Shown piece after piece: positions 45,154 through 53,973 of a stretch of 64,000 nt of DNA. The position numbers and the translations under genes are program-made. The notes under the pieces are model-generated. The model had not been told where the DNA came from. It saw nothing but the letters and a program-made list of their open reading frames with translations, and did no database searches. Every line of letters begins with the position of its first letter. Positions within the stretch are counted from its first letter, which is position 1. The stretch comes from Nitrospirota bacterium (GTDB lineage: Bacteria; UBA2233), in assembly GCA_011620345.1 (NCBI GenBank), contig WOZJ01000066.1:19228-83227 (forward strand), given 5' to 3'.

Positions 45154-46020
45154 ATGGGTCATCGTTTCCGAAAGGGCTCTAAGCGGGTTCTCCCAGGAAT
45201 TCCGGCAATTTGGCTCCTGGCATCCATGGCCTTTGCCCAGGCATCCCTCGGTCCGCTCGATGGCGGCCTGCAAGGGTTGGGGGCGACGTTCCAGGGGGCG
45301 TTCGGCCAGAGCTCGCAAACCATCGAAGTCTTGCTCGGCCAAAGCGAGGGGCTGTTGGGGGTTGGGGGCAACCCTGCGGCTGAGGCTCAAACCCAGGGTA
45401 CGCCCCCACCCGAACAACAAGAAGCCTTGGACCAGATTGCCCAAGGGATTGCACACGCGAACGCCTGGGACAGGACTCTATTGGAGCAACTCCCAGGGAT
45501 AGTTGGCAAGCTCGAGGGCCGCTCGAGCCCGGGCGTGGAAGATTACTGGTTTTTTGTGGCGCTTGATGATCAACTCTCGGTCCTTATGCAAAGGCTCTCT
45601 GCGCTTGCATCTGTCCTAGGGGTAGAGACGGGTGAAGTATCTACGTGCGAGCTAAACCCCGCTTCGCGCTTTTTGTGCGACGAGGCGGCATGGAAGGATT
45701 TTCGCCGGTCGTTCACTCTGGAAAACTACGGTGCGCCCGCGCTCAATGACCCCAAAGTGAACGACGATTATGCCTGGGAGCTTGTCTACCTCTCGGGCGT
45801 GGTCCTACGCCAGGCGCTGGGTGACTTGCAGCGTGTTGCAAGCAGCTTGCCCTCGGGCAGCCCCTTATTGCCGCTCCTTACAGAAAACCTTTCGGTTTTA
45901 AATTCTGCAGATGCGTTCGTTTCTGGAAGGCTGAAGGGATACCGCTACATTCCGGCCAACAAAGCCATCGAACGGGCAGATACGCCTTTAGGCGACCAAG
46001 GGGGCGGCGATGGCGCCTAG
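45154..46020 (+). CDS. Secreted hypothetical protein B
   Basis: 288 aa, signal-like 'VLPGIPAIWLLASMAFAQA'; no family recognised. Confidence 0.7.
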   Translation: MGHRFRKGSKRVLPGIPAIWLLASMAFAQASLGPLDGGLQGLGATFQGAFGQSSQTIEVLLGQSEGLLGVGGNPAAEAQTQGTPPPEQQEALDQIAQGIAHANAWDRTLLEQLPGIVGKLEGRSSPGVEDYWFFVALDDQLSVLMQRLSALASVLGVETGEVSTCELNPASRFLCDEAAWKDFRRSFTLENYGAPALNDPKVNDDYAWELVYLSGVVLRQALGDLQRVASSLPSGSPLLPLLTENLSVLNSADAFVSGRLKGYRYIPANKAIERADTPLGDQGGGDGA

Positions 46021-46852
46021 GGAGGGCTGGCCCAAATGGTTCAATCAAAGCGTCCACTTCATCAAGGAACGCGTCGAAATCCCCAAAGTCGCGATCGTAG
46101 CCGGCTCCGGGCTTGGGTCTACGTTTCAAGGGGCAAGGTTTCTCCGCTCGCTTTCGTTTAGCGCTATTCCTCATTTTCCCGTTCCGAGCGTCGAGGGGCA
46201 TAAGGGCGTTCTCCATGCCGCCTTATGGGAGGGCGTGCCCTGCTTGCTACTTGAGGGTCGGCTGCACCTGTACGAAGGCTACAGTCCGGCAGAGGTTGTC
46301 TACCCCATCCGCGTTGCGGTGGGAATGGGGGCAAAGATTGTCGTTTTGACGAACGCGGCGGGCTCGCTAGAGCTGGAGCGTAAGCCCGGTTCTTTTATGG
46401 CCCTTTCCGACCACATCAACTTAACTGGCCATAACCCGCTCGCCAACCCTGATGCGCTTTTCTTCGGCGAGCGGTTCCTCGACCTAAATGGCTTGTATGA
46501 CCCCCTGCTCCGTGGGCTGTTCCTTGGGCAGGCTCAAGCGCTCGGTATTCCAGCTTGCGAGGGCATCTATGCTGGCCTTCTTGGCCCTTCGCTCGAGACA
46601 CCGGCGGAGATTCGTATGCTTCAAGGCATGGGCGCTTCTGCGGTCGGGATGAGTACCGTGCTCGAGGCGATTGCTGCAAGGCAGATGGGGGCCAGTGTCC
46701 TCGGGGTTTCTTGCCTGACCAACTACGGCTGCGGGCTTGCCGATGAGCCGCTATCCCACGAAGACGTCCTAAAGGCGGCCAAGGAGGGCGCGGTAGCGCT
46801 CTCTAGCCTGCTTACGGGCTGGCTTGGCTCGCTAGGGGCTAAGGCGGCATGA
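46010..46852 (+). CDS. Purine nucleoside phosphorylase family (possible MTA/MTI phosphorylase)
   Basis: 'VAIVAGSGLGSTFQGARF', 'LLEGRLHLYEGYSPAEVVYPIRVAVGMGAKIVVLTNAAGSL', 'GMSTVLEAIAARQMGASVLGVSCLTN'. Confidence 0.9.
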   Translation: MAPREGWPKWFNQSVHFIKERVEIPKVAIVAGSGLGSTFQGARFLRSLSFSAIPHFPVPSVEGHKGVLHAALWEGVPCLLLEGRLHLYEGYSPAEVVYPIRVAVGMGAKIVVLTNAAGSLELERKPGSFMALSDHINLTGHNPLANPDALFFGERFLDLNGLYDPLLRGLFLGQAQALGIPACEGIYAGLLGPSLETPAEIRMLQGMGASAVGMSTVLEAIAARQMGASVLGVSCLTNYGCGLADEPLSHEDVLKAAKEGAVALSSLLTGWLGSLGAKAA

Positions 46853-48195
46853 ACCAAGAGCCCTTGGACCTCGCCCTTAGGGCTTCCCACGTGTTGACGA
46901 TGAATGCATCCGGCAGGTGCCTGACACCCGGGTTTGTCGGCATCCGTGATGGAAGAATTGTATCCGTGGAGCCCTACAAGCAGGGCATGGAGGCTGCATG
47001 GAACCCGAAGCATTTCCTCGCGCTAGACCGCCATATCGTTTTTCCAGGGCTGATCAACGCGCACACGCACCTTGGGATGGGCTTTTTTCGCGGAATCGAA
47101 GACGACCTTCCTTTGGAGACATGGCTAAAACAACGGGTCTTTCCGCTGGAGGCCGCGCTCGTCACCGAAGAGCTCGTGTATGCGGCAAGCCTGCTTGGCA
47201 TGGTTCAGATGCTGCTTTCTGGTACGACCACGTTCGTGGATATGTACTACTTCGAGGAAGCGGCCGCGCGTGCTGCGGAAAGGCTCGGGGTTCGGGCCTT
47301 TTTGGGCCCTGGCGTGCTGGACATGCCGACTCCAGGCGTCCCCGACGCTGAAACGGGCCTTCGAAGGCTCGAGGCGTTCATCGAGCGCTACTTGGGCCAT
47401 CCGCGCATTACCCCTATTCTTGCCCCGCATGCTCCCTACACCTGCTCAGACAGGACGCTGAAGGCCTTAAGGGCCCTAAAGGAGCGTTTCGGCCTAAGGG
47501 CCACCATCCACGTCCAGGAAACCAGCGGCGAGCTTCAGGAAAGCCTGCGGCGTTTTGGCAAGACCCCGCTTGAGAGACTTGAATCGCTAGGGTTTTTGGA
47601 CTCTAACGTCCTGTGTGCCCACATGGTATGGCTCGGGGCTGGGGATAGAGAAGTTCTTGAGCGTGCTAGACCAGGCGTGGCTCACTGTCCAAACAGCAAC
47701 CTCAAGCTTGGGTCCGGGGTTTGCAATGTGGCAGAGCTTCGCGACATGGGGCTCCTTGTCGGCATCGGGACGGACAGCGTGGCCAGCAACGACAGCCTTG
47801 ATATGGTCCGCGAGATGAAGACGGCCGCGTTGCTCCAGAAGGCGCTCCATGCAGACCCAAGCCGGATGGGCGCCAAAGAAACGCTTGGCCTTGCCACGTC
47901 CGAGGCGGCCAAGGCGCTAGGGATGGGTGACCAGCTTGGATCTATAGAGGCGTGCAAGAGGGCGGACCTCGTTGCCGCAGAGATTAATACGGTACGGGAC
48001 TTCCCCTGCCACGACCCCTACGCCCACCTTGTGTATACGCTTACGGGGAGCCACGTGTCTACGGTCATCCTCGCGGGTGAGGTGGCCGTTTTCGAAGGGC
48101 GCCTTGTGAACGATCCGACGGAAGAAGCGTTGGATACCTGGCAAGAGACCGCCTCGAGGGTAGGTAAGGAGCTAGAAAGGCTCAAAAAGGGCTAG
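46849..48195 (+). CDS. mtaD: Amidohydrolase, 5-methylthioadenosine/S-adenosylhomocysteine deaminase-like
   Basis: 'LVFPGLINAHTHLGM'-type metal site ('VFPGLINAHTHLGMGFFRGIEDDLPLETWL'), 'HVQETSGELQE', 'AHCPNSNLKLGSGVCNVAELRDMGLLVGIGTDSVASNDSLDM'. Confidence 0.9.
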   Translation: MNQEPLDLALRASHVLTMNASGRCLTPGFVGIRDGRIVSVEPYKQGMEAAWNPKHFLALDRHIVFPGLINAHTHLGMGFFRGIEDDLPLETWLKQRVFPLEAALVTEELVYAASLLGMVQMLLSGTTTFVDMYYFEEAAARAAERLGVRAFLGPGVLDMPTPGVPDAETGLRRLEAFIERYLGHPRITPILAPHAPYTCSDRTLKALRALKERFGLRATIHVQETSGELQESLRRFGKTPLERLESLGFLDSNVLCAHMVWLGAGDREVLERARPGVAHCPNSNLKLGSGVCNVAELRDMGLLVGIGTDSVASNDSLDMVREMKTAALLQKALHADPSRMGAKETLGLATSEAAKALGMGDQLGSIEACKRADLVAAEINTVRDFPCHDPYAHLVYTLTGSHVSTVILAGEVAVFEGRLVNDPTEEALDTWQETASRVGKELERLKKG

Positions 48196-51143
48196 CTGGC
48201 GACGGATCCCCATTGCTTGAGGAGCTCCAATAAGCCTTTGATTGGCAAAGGCTTGCTAAAGACATACCCCTGCACGCCAAAGCACGTTTGCGTCTTCAAA
48301 AAATCGAGCTGTTCGTTTGTCTCTACGCCTTCTGCGATCACTTTCAGGTTCAACGCCTGGGCAATTTGAATAATTGCCTTGACGATAGCGGCAGACGATG
48401 AGTTATCGAGCATTTGGACGATGAAGGCCCTGTCAATCTTGATCGTATCGATGGGAAAACGGTGGATGTAGCTGAGCGAGGAGTAGTCCACGCCGAAATC
48501 GTCCAAGGCGATCCGCACGCCCATTGATTTGAGCGATTGAAGGACCTTGAGCGCGTACTCCAGGTTTTTCATGGCGGTAGATTCTGTGATCTCGATCTCG
48601 AGCTCGTGCGGATCGAGGTTCGTATGCGTTAGGGCTTCTTCGACGAGCCGAACGAGATTGGCGTCCATGAATTGCCTTGGCGAGAGGTTGATGGATACGT
48701 AGAGGTGGTTTAGGCCGGCTTCCTTCTTGATAGAGCGGAGGTTGGCCAACGATTCTTTGAGCACCCACTCGCCGATGTCGATGATCAGCCCGCTCTGTTC
48801 GGCTACGGGGATAAACTCTCCGGGAGAAATGATGCCGCCCTGCGTGGGAAGCCATCGAATGAGCGCTTCCATCCCGACGATCTTTTTCTCCTGGATGGCG
48901 ACCTGAGGCTGGTAGAACAGCGCGAGCTCTTTTCCTTTCATGGCGGCCCGAAGCTTGTTTTCGAGAATGAGAAAATTCGCCATCCGCATCCCGAGGTCCG
49001 AGCTGAACCGCTGAGCGGTGTTGCCGCCCAACTCTTTGGCCCGTAACATCGCAAGTTCCGCGTTTTTAAGGAGCGTTTCCGAGTCCTTCCCGTCCGTCGG
49101 GAAAAGCGCAAAGCCTATGCTTACCGCGAGGTGCACCTCTTGTTCTCCGACGCGAAAAGGTTGGAAGAAGGCATCCAAGACCTTCTTTACAACGACCTGG
49201 GCATCGTCCGGCTGCCTTAGGCCTGATAACACCAGGACGAACGTATCTTCGGGGAGCTTTGCAAGCGTGTCCGTAGGCCTCAATGATCCCTTGATGCGTT
49301 GTGCGACGGCATTGAGAAGGCCGCCGCCCGCATCAAACCCGAACACGTCCACGACGCGCTTGAACTTGTCGATGTCCATATGGACGACGGCCGCGTAGCT
49401 CGAGGCCTTGAGCGCTTGGGTAAGCCTATCGAGCAGCAGGATGCGGTTTGGGAGCCCAGTCGTCGGGTCGTAGTTGAGCAGTTTTTGAATCTCTTCCTTG
49501 GCCTTCTTCTCCCGAGTCACGTCTCTCCACACATCGACTAAGAACCGCACCTGGCCCTGCTCGTCGAGCAGCGGGATTTTGTTCACGGCGTAGCAGCGCT
49601 GGACGCCATCCGTATGCAGAATTTCGGTTTCGTAGGCGATGGGGGTTTCGTTCTTTATGGCTCGGGAATCTGCGTACCTGGATTCCAAAAAGGCCGTTTC
49701 ATAAAATGGCAGAACCAAGGCCAGATCCTCGTCGGTCTTTCTGTACCATTCGACGCCTTCGAGGCTGAAGCGCTCAGTCGCGGTTTTGTTGACCACGAGC
49801 CAGTGTGCCCGTTCATCTTTTAGGACGATGGGGTCAGGCAGGGCGTTCAGGAGCGTTTTGAGCCGATCCTCGCTTTCCTTGGAGGCCTTTTGTGCCTCCT
49901 GCTCCTTGAGTCTTTCGAGCGCTCCCTTTAGGGCGCCACGCATCATGGAGAAATTCTCCTCAAGCCTCCTTAGCTCCTCGATATGGCTTTTCGGACCGGC
50001 GGGCTCGAAGTCGGCGAGCAGCTCTTCAATAGGCTTGCTAGTCAGGTCGGAGAGCCTTTCGAGCGGTCGGCCCAGCATGTTCGCCGCCAAAGAGGACAAC
50101 AGTATCCCGCCGAGCGCCATAAGCGTTCCGACCCCCATCCACAAGAGGAACACACGGTAGGCCTGGTTGCTGAAAGGAGCGTTGGGCATAAAAAGGATTA
50201 ACGAAAGGCCTTCTTTGGTCTTGAGTGGTTTGCGAAGGGTGTACCAGGAGCTCTCCCACTGGAAGGAGGCTTTTTTGCCCATGGCCCTTAACGCGCTCTC
50301 GTTGGGGACGAGCATACACACGGCATTCTGGAGTGGCTTGAGCTTAAACGACCCTGCACCTTGCAGGCTTGGGGCCATGGGATCATCCGGCTTGAAGGAC
50401 TCGAGTAAGACCTTGCCTAAGTCATTATCGAGCTGAAACTCGACCCCTTGCGCTTTAGCCTGAAGCAAAAGCTCCCGGGCTTCCGGGATGCTGCGTGGGT
50501 TCAGAAACTCCAAGCGATACTCGAGCTTCTCGGCCTCTGCCTCGAGCTGAGATTCCGCCCTCGTTTCGATCCCTTTGACCACGGCCCGAAGGTTTACGGT
50601 AGAGCCGATGCCTATCAGTAAGAGCCAAAAGAAGCACCCTCCGACGAAATAAATTTCGCTTAGCGTGTACCGAAGGGTCAGCGCGCTCTTTCTTTGGACC
50701 TTGGCTGGAAGGGTAAGGTACAAAAGGTCGGCTAGAGAGGCATTGAACACACCGTTGAGGATCCGCTTAAACGTGTAGGCCCAAACGAGCTCGGATATGG
50801 GAAACGGCCCTACGAGCAGCGATAGGAGCGAACCAAGCGTGAGCCAGTACAGGGCGGCCGGAATGATCAAGCTTCTCTGTAAGCGCTTTGCTATCATGCC
50901 GACGATGAGCGGCTCGAGCATGAAGGCGAAGAAATCCAGTGGTTGTCCAAAGTGGAACGCCAGGTAGGTGCCTGAAACGGCCCCTATCAGCGTTGCCGGC
51001 CAAAGCCCAAACAGCCGCAAGCCGATAAGGGCGGGAATACTGCCGAAAACGATTGTAACGGCCTTGAGCGGCAGGATGTCGATGGAGGCCAAGTTGCCGA
51101 CAAGGCTAAGTCCGGTAAGCGCGATGAACAACGAGACCTGCAT
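48192..51143 (-). CDS. Membrane-anchored PAS-GGDEF(degenerate)-EAL protein
   Basis: N-terminal multi-TM region, PAS 'WYRKTDEDLALVLPFYETAF', degenerate GGDEF 'AKLPEDTFVLVLSG', intact EAL 'GMEALIRWL', 'DDFGVDYSSLSYIHRFPIDTIKIDRAFI', 'VIAEGVET'. Confidence 0.93.
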   Translation of the reverse strand: MQVSLFIALTGLSLVGNLASIDILPLKAVTIVFGSIPALIGLRLFGLWPATLIGAVSGTYLAFHFGQPLDFFAFMLEPLIVGMIAKRLQRSLIIPAALYWLTLGSLLSLLVGPFPISELVWAYTFKRILNGVFNASLADLLYLTLPAKVQRKSALTLRYTLSEIYFVGGCFFWLLLIGIGSTVNLRAVVKGIETRAESQLEAEAEKLEYRLEFLNPRSIPEARELLLQAKAQGVEFQLDNDLGKVLLESFKPDDPMAPSLQGAGSFKLKPLQNAVCMLVPNESALRAMGKKASFQWESSWYTLRKPLKTKEGLSLILFMPNAPFSNQAYRVFLLWMGVGTLMALGGILLSSLAANMLGRPLERLSDLTSKPIEELLADFEPAGPKSHIEELRRLEENFSMMRGALKGALERLKEQEAQKASKESEDRLKTLLNALPDPIVLKDERAHWLVVNKTATERFSLEGVEWYRKTDEDLALVLPFYETAFLESRYADSRAIKNETPIAYETEILHTDGVQRCYAVNKIPLLDEQGQVRFLVDVWRDVTREKKAKEEIQKLLNYDPTTGLPNRILLLDRLTQALKASSYAAVVHMDIDKFKRVVDVFGFDAGGGLLNAVAQRIKGSLRPTDTLAKLPEDTFVLVLSGLRQPDDAQVVVKKVLDAFFQPFRVGEQEVHLAVSIGFALFPTDGKDSETLLKNAELAMLRAKELGGNTAQRFSSDLGMRMANFLILENKLRAAMKGKELALFYQPQVAIQEKKIVGMEALIRWLPTQGGIISPGEFIPVAEQSGLIIDIGEWVLKESLANLRSIKKEAGLNHLYVSINLSPRQFMDANLVRLVEEALTHTNLDPHELEIEITESTAMKNLEYALKVLQSLKSMGVRIALDDFGVDYSSLSYIHRFPIDTIKIDRAFIVQMLDNSSSAAIVKAIIQIAQALNLKVIAEGVETNEQLDFLKTQTCFGVQGYVFSKPLPIKGLLELLKQWGSVAS

Positions 51144-51267
51144 GCGATACCCTTGTTAGCCGATTTGTTTTGCCGATTGCGTTTATCGTATCATACCGCC
51201 GGCAATGGGGCATCTCAGGATAGGCGTGCTAGAATATCACAATTTAAGAAAGCTACGAGGAGGGCGC

Positions 51268-52314
51268 ATGAAGAACGCCGTAAAACGTCGAGAAAGACGG
51301 TTTTTTTTCACTCTTGTCTTGTTGCTAGCAGGATACGGTGCGGGGTTTTGCGGCGATTTTACGGGGAACCCTCGGATGGAAGGTTTTGTCCGCATGATGA
51401 CGGATACACAAGGGGCCGACCCAGAAGAGCTCCGCGGTATTCTTGAGCAGGCAAGGAAGAAGCAGAGTATCCTTCGCGCGATGGAGGCGCCGGCCGAGGC
51501 CAAGCCTTGGTGGGCATACAAGCCCATCCTGGTCAACGCACGAAACGTTCAAGAAGGCAGGGCATTCCTTAAAAGGCACGTTAGAGCGCTCAAGCGTGCA
51601 GAGTCTATTTACGGCGTACCGGGTGCGCTCATAACGGCCATATTAGGAGTAGAGACCAGGTATGGCAAGAACATGGGCACCTTTCGCGTGCTGGATTCGC
51701 TGGCTACGCTTGCGTTTGATTACCCAAGGAGGGCGGATTTCTTCGCAAACGAGCTTAAGGAATTCTTCTTGATGACTAAAGACGACGGGCTTGCCCCGCT
51801 TTCTTTAAAGGGATCGTACGCGGGGGCTATGGGCTACCCCCAGTTCATGCCGAGCAGCTTTCGGCGCTATGCCGTCGATTTCGACAAGGACGGGAAGAAA
51901 GACATCTGGAACAGCGTAGAGGATGCCATCGGCAGCGTCGGCAATTACCTGGCAAGCTTTGGGTACAACCCGACGCAGCCGGTCTGCCTAAGGGCGGTTC
52001 CTGGTCCAAGCGAGAGCGCATTAAAAGACAAAGTGCTTGCAAATGGCGTGGAGCCTGCCTTTTCCTTTGTCATGCTGAAGGAGGCAGGGTTTGAGTTCCA
52101 GCACGACGGGCTCGATGCGAACACAACGGGCGGGGTCTTCAGCCTGGAAGGGTTTGAAGGGCCCGAGTACTGGGTGGCCCTTCCCAACTTCTGGGTAATA
52201 ACCCAATATAACAAAAGTCGGCTTTATGCGATGGCCGTGTTCGAGCTTGCCCGCCATATCCAGGGGACAAAAGGCTGGACAATCCCCATGCTATCTCAGC
52301 AAGACCCCCGATAA
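51268..52314 (+). CDS. mltB: Lytic murein transglycosylase, MltB-like
   Basis: 'YGVPGALITAILGVETRYGKNMGTFRVLDSLATLAFDYPRR', 'LKGSYAGAMGYPQFMPSSFRRYAVDFDKDGKKDIWNSVEDAIGSVGNYL'; ATG 51268 preceded by GAGGAGG. Confidence 0.93.
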   Translation: MKNAVKRRERRFFFTLVLLLAGYGAGFCGDFTGNPRMEGFVRMMTDTQGADPEELRGILEQARKKQSILRAMEAPAEAKPWWAYKPILVNARNVQEGRAFLKRHVRALKRAESIYGVPGALITAILGVETRYGKNMGTFRVLDSLATLAFDYPRRADFFANELKEFFLMTKDDGLAPLSLKGSYAGAMGYPQFMPSSFRRYAVDFDKDGKKDIWNSVEDAIGSVGNYLASFGYNPTQPVCLRAVPGPSESALKDKVLANGVEPAFSFVMLKEAGFEFQHDGLDANTTGGVFSLEGFEGPEYWVALPNFWVITQYNKSRLYAMAVFELARHIQGTKGWTIPMLSQQDPR

Positions 52315-52345
52315 GTGGGCTATTCCTGATGTTTTATGGGCTTGC

Positions 52346-53002
52346 CTAAGGTCCAGAGGGCAGCATGGCGGCCTTGTCCGTATGGCAGGTCGCGCAAAGC
52401 TTCCCATTGCTTGCGCTTTCCCATAAAAGCGGCGTCTCGGTCGAACGAAGCTTGAAGGCGATCGTCTTGTCGTCCTTTGGAAGGCCGAGCTTTTTGGCCG
52501 TGATTTCGCGCCTTTCTTCCGTCAGCCCTTGCATAAGCGCCATGTTTGGGGCTGCAGGTATGTTCGTCTCTACGGTCCGTGCGGGTCCGGTGATGCCCCA
52601 TGCCGGCGAGTGGGGGTCGTGGCATGTGCCACAGGTGATCTTGCCGGAGGCATCCAAAGGAAACGCGTTTGCCCTTTTCTTTCTTGCCTGCTCGATTCCT
52701 GCCTTGGCCTCACGTGTCGGAAGGGTCAGGTGGCGCTTGGCACCGATATGCGGGCTTTCCCCGTGGCAGCCGAAACACGCCCTGAAAGGCGCGGGATGGA
52801 ATCCGGAGAACTTCTCTTTTGGCATTTCCTCGGGTGTCGGCTCGAGGCTGTGGCAGACGTCACACTGCTCGCCCATAGGCCCACCGTGCGGGAAGGGGAG
52901 GTCTTTCCCGTCGTTCTGTGCAAGGCCTGCTTGAATATGAATAAGGCCAATCGTTAGAGCTCCTGCAATCAGGACGCTGAGGCGGTAAGAGCGCATTCCC
53001 AT
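52346..53002 (-). CDS. Secreted tetraheme c-type cytochrome
   Basis: Signal peptide plus CDVCH, CFGCH, CGTCH, CATCH. Confidence 0.9.
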   Translation of the reverse strand: MGMRSYRLSVLIAGALTIGLIHIQAGLAQNDGKDLPFPHGGPMGEQCDVCHSLEPTPEEMPKEKFSGFHPAPFRACFGCHGESPHIGAKRHLTLPTREAKAGIEQARKKRANAFPLDASGKITCGTCHDPHSPAWGITGPARTVETNIPAAPNMALMQGLTEERREITAKKLGLPKDDKTIAFKLRSTETPLLWESASNGKLCATCHTDKAAMLPSGP

Positions 53003-53005
53003 CGG

Positions 53006-53332
53006 CTATTCCTCCTGCGTAGAAGATCCGGTTCCGTTGTCGCCGTGGCAGAGTATGCAGCTTGCCTCACCGCGGCGCTCGACGACACCACGGACCCAAC
53101 CCATATCCCAGCCCGTGAGAAACGCGCTATCATCGTCGCAATGGATGGCCCTGATAGGATGACAGGAAACGCACTGCCGCCTTCTCCAGCCCGAAGGGTG
53201 TTCTTCTTGCGTAAGCCGTACTCCTTGAGGAGAGCCGGCGAGTGGGCCGTAGTCCTGGCATTGGTAGCCGTGGGCGAAAGAGGCGAGCGCTACAAAGACG
53301 CCCCCTAAAAGGACGAACGTTTTTGTTCGCAT
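53006..53332 (-). CDS. Small secreted diheme c-type cytochrome
   Basis: 108 aa, signal peptide, CVSCH and CILCH. Confidence 0.85.
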   Translation of the reverse strand: MRTKTFVLLGGVFVALASFAHGYQCQDYGPLAGSPQGVRLTQEEHPSGWRRRQCVSCHPIRAIHCDDDSAFLTGWDMGWVRGVVERRGEASCILCHGDNGTGSSTQEE

Positions 53333-53347
53333 CGTCTTTTGCTCCTT

Positions 53348-53956
53348 TTAGCGCCGAAGCAGTTGCCTGTGACAGCCAAGGCAGAAGTTTTGCCTGTGGC
53401 AGCTCGAGCATTTCATCGGGTTTGCCCTGGCTTCGATCGCGTGGTAGAAGAGATAATTTCCCTCGTGGACCTTGTTTTGCATCGTATCCCTGCGCATGTG
53501 GCAATCTACGCAGAACGACTGGGCATGGCAGAGCTGGCATTCCTCGCCGGAGGTCTGTGCAAGAATACGATGGTCTTTCTTGAAGCTCAACGTGTGCGTT
53601 TTCGGCTTGATCGCGGCCATGTTGTCTTTATGGCAGCTTGTGCACTTCAGGGGCCGCTTTGCCTTTCGTTCTTCGTTGTTATGGCATGCATGACAGGTCT
53701 CTTGGCCCGGTTTCAGGTAACGCGCTTCGATCTCGTCGTCAAGCTTTTCGTGCTGGCTTTCGAGCGTGGCGTTGAACGGGTGGCAGGAGATGCAGTTAAA
53801 CCCATCTTTTTCGAGCAAGACGCGGTGCTTGCCGTGATCGAAGACGGAGGCCGCGGATTTAGGGGGGGCAGGGGGCTCTTCTTTGGCCATTCCGGAAAGG
53901 GCAACGCCAGCCAAGCCTGCCGCAAAGATTAAACTAAAAACGGGTATTCTTTTCAT
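53348..53956 (-). CDS. Secreted heptaheme c-type cytochrome
   Basis: Signal peptide plus CISCH, CHACH, CTSCH, CQLCH, CVDCH, CSSCH, CLGCH. Confidence 0.92.
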   Translation of the reverse strand: MKRIPVFSLIFAAGLAGVALSGMAKEEPPAPPKSAASVFDHGKHRVLLEKDGFNCISCHPFNATLESQHEKLDDEIEARYLKPGQETCHACHNNEERKAKRPLKCTSCHKDNMAAIKPKTHTLSFKKDHRILAQTSGEECQLCHAQSFCVDCHMRRDTMQNKVHEGNYLFYHAIEARANPMKCSSCHRQNFCLGCHRQLLRR

Positions 53957-53973
53957 GGCAAGGTCCTTTTGCC

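Noticed and set aside
53339-53932. 197-aa plus ORF antisense to the heptaheme cytochrome
   Set aside because: The minus frame has seven CXXCH motifs and a signal peptide; the plus frame has none.
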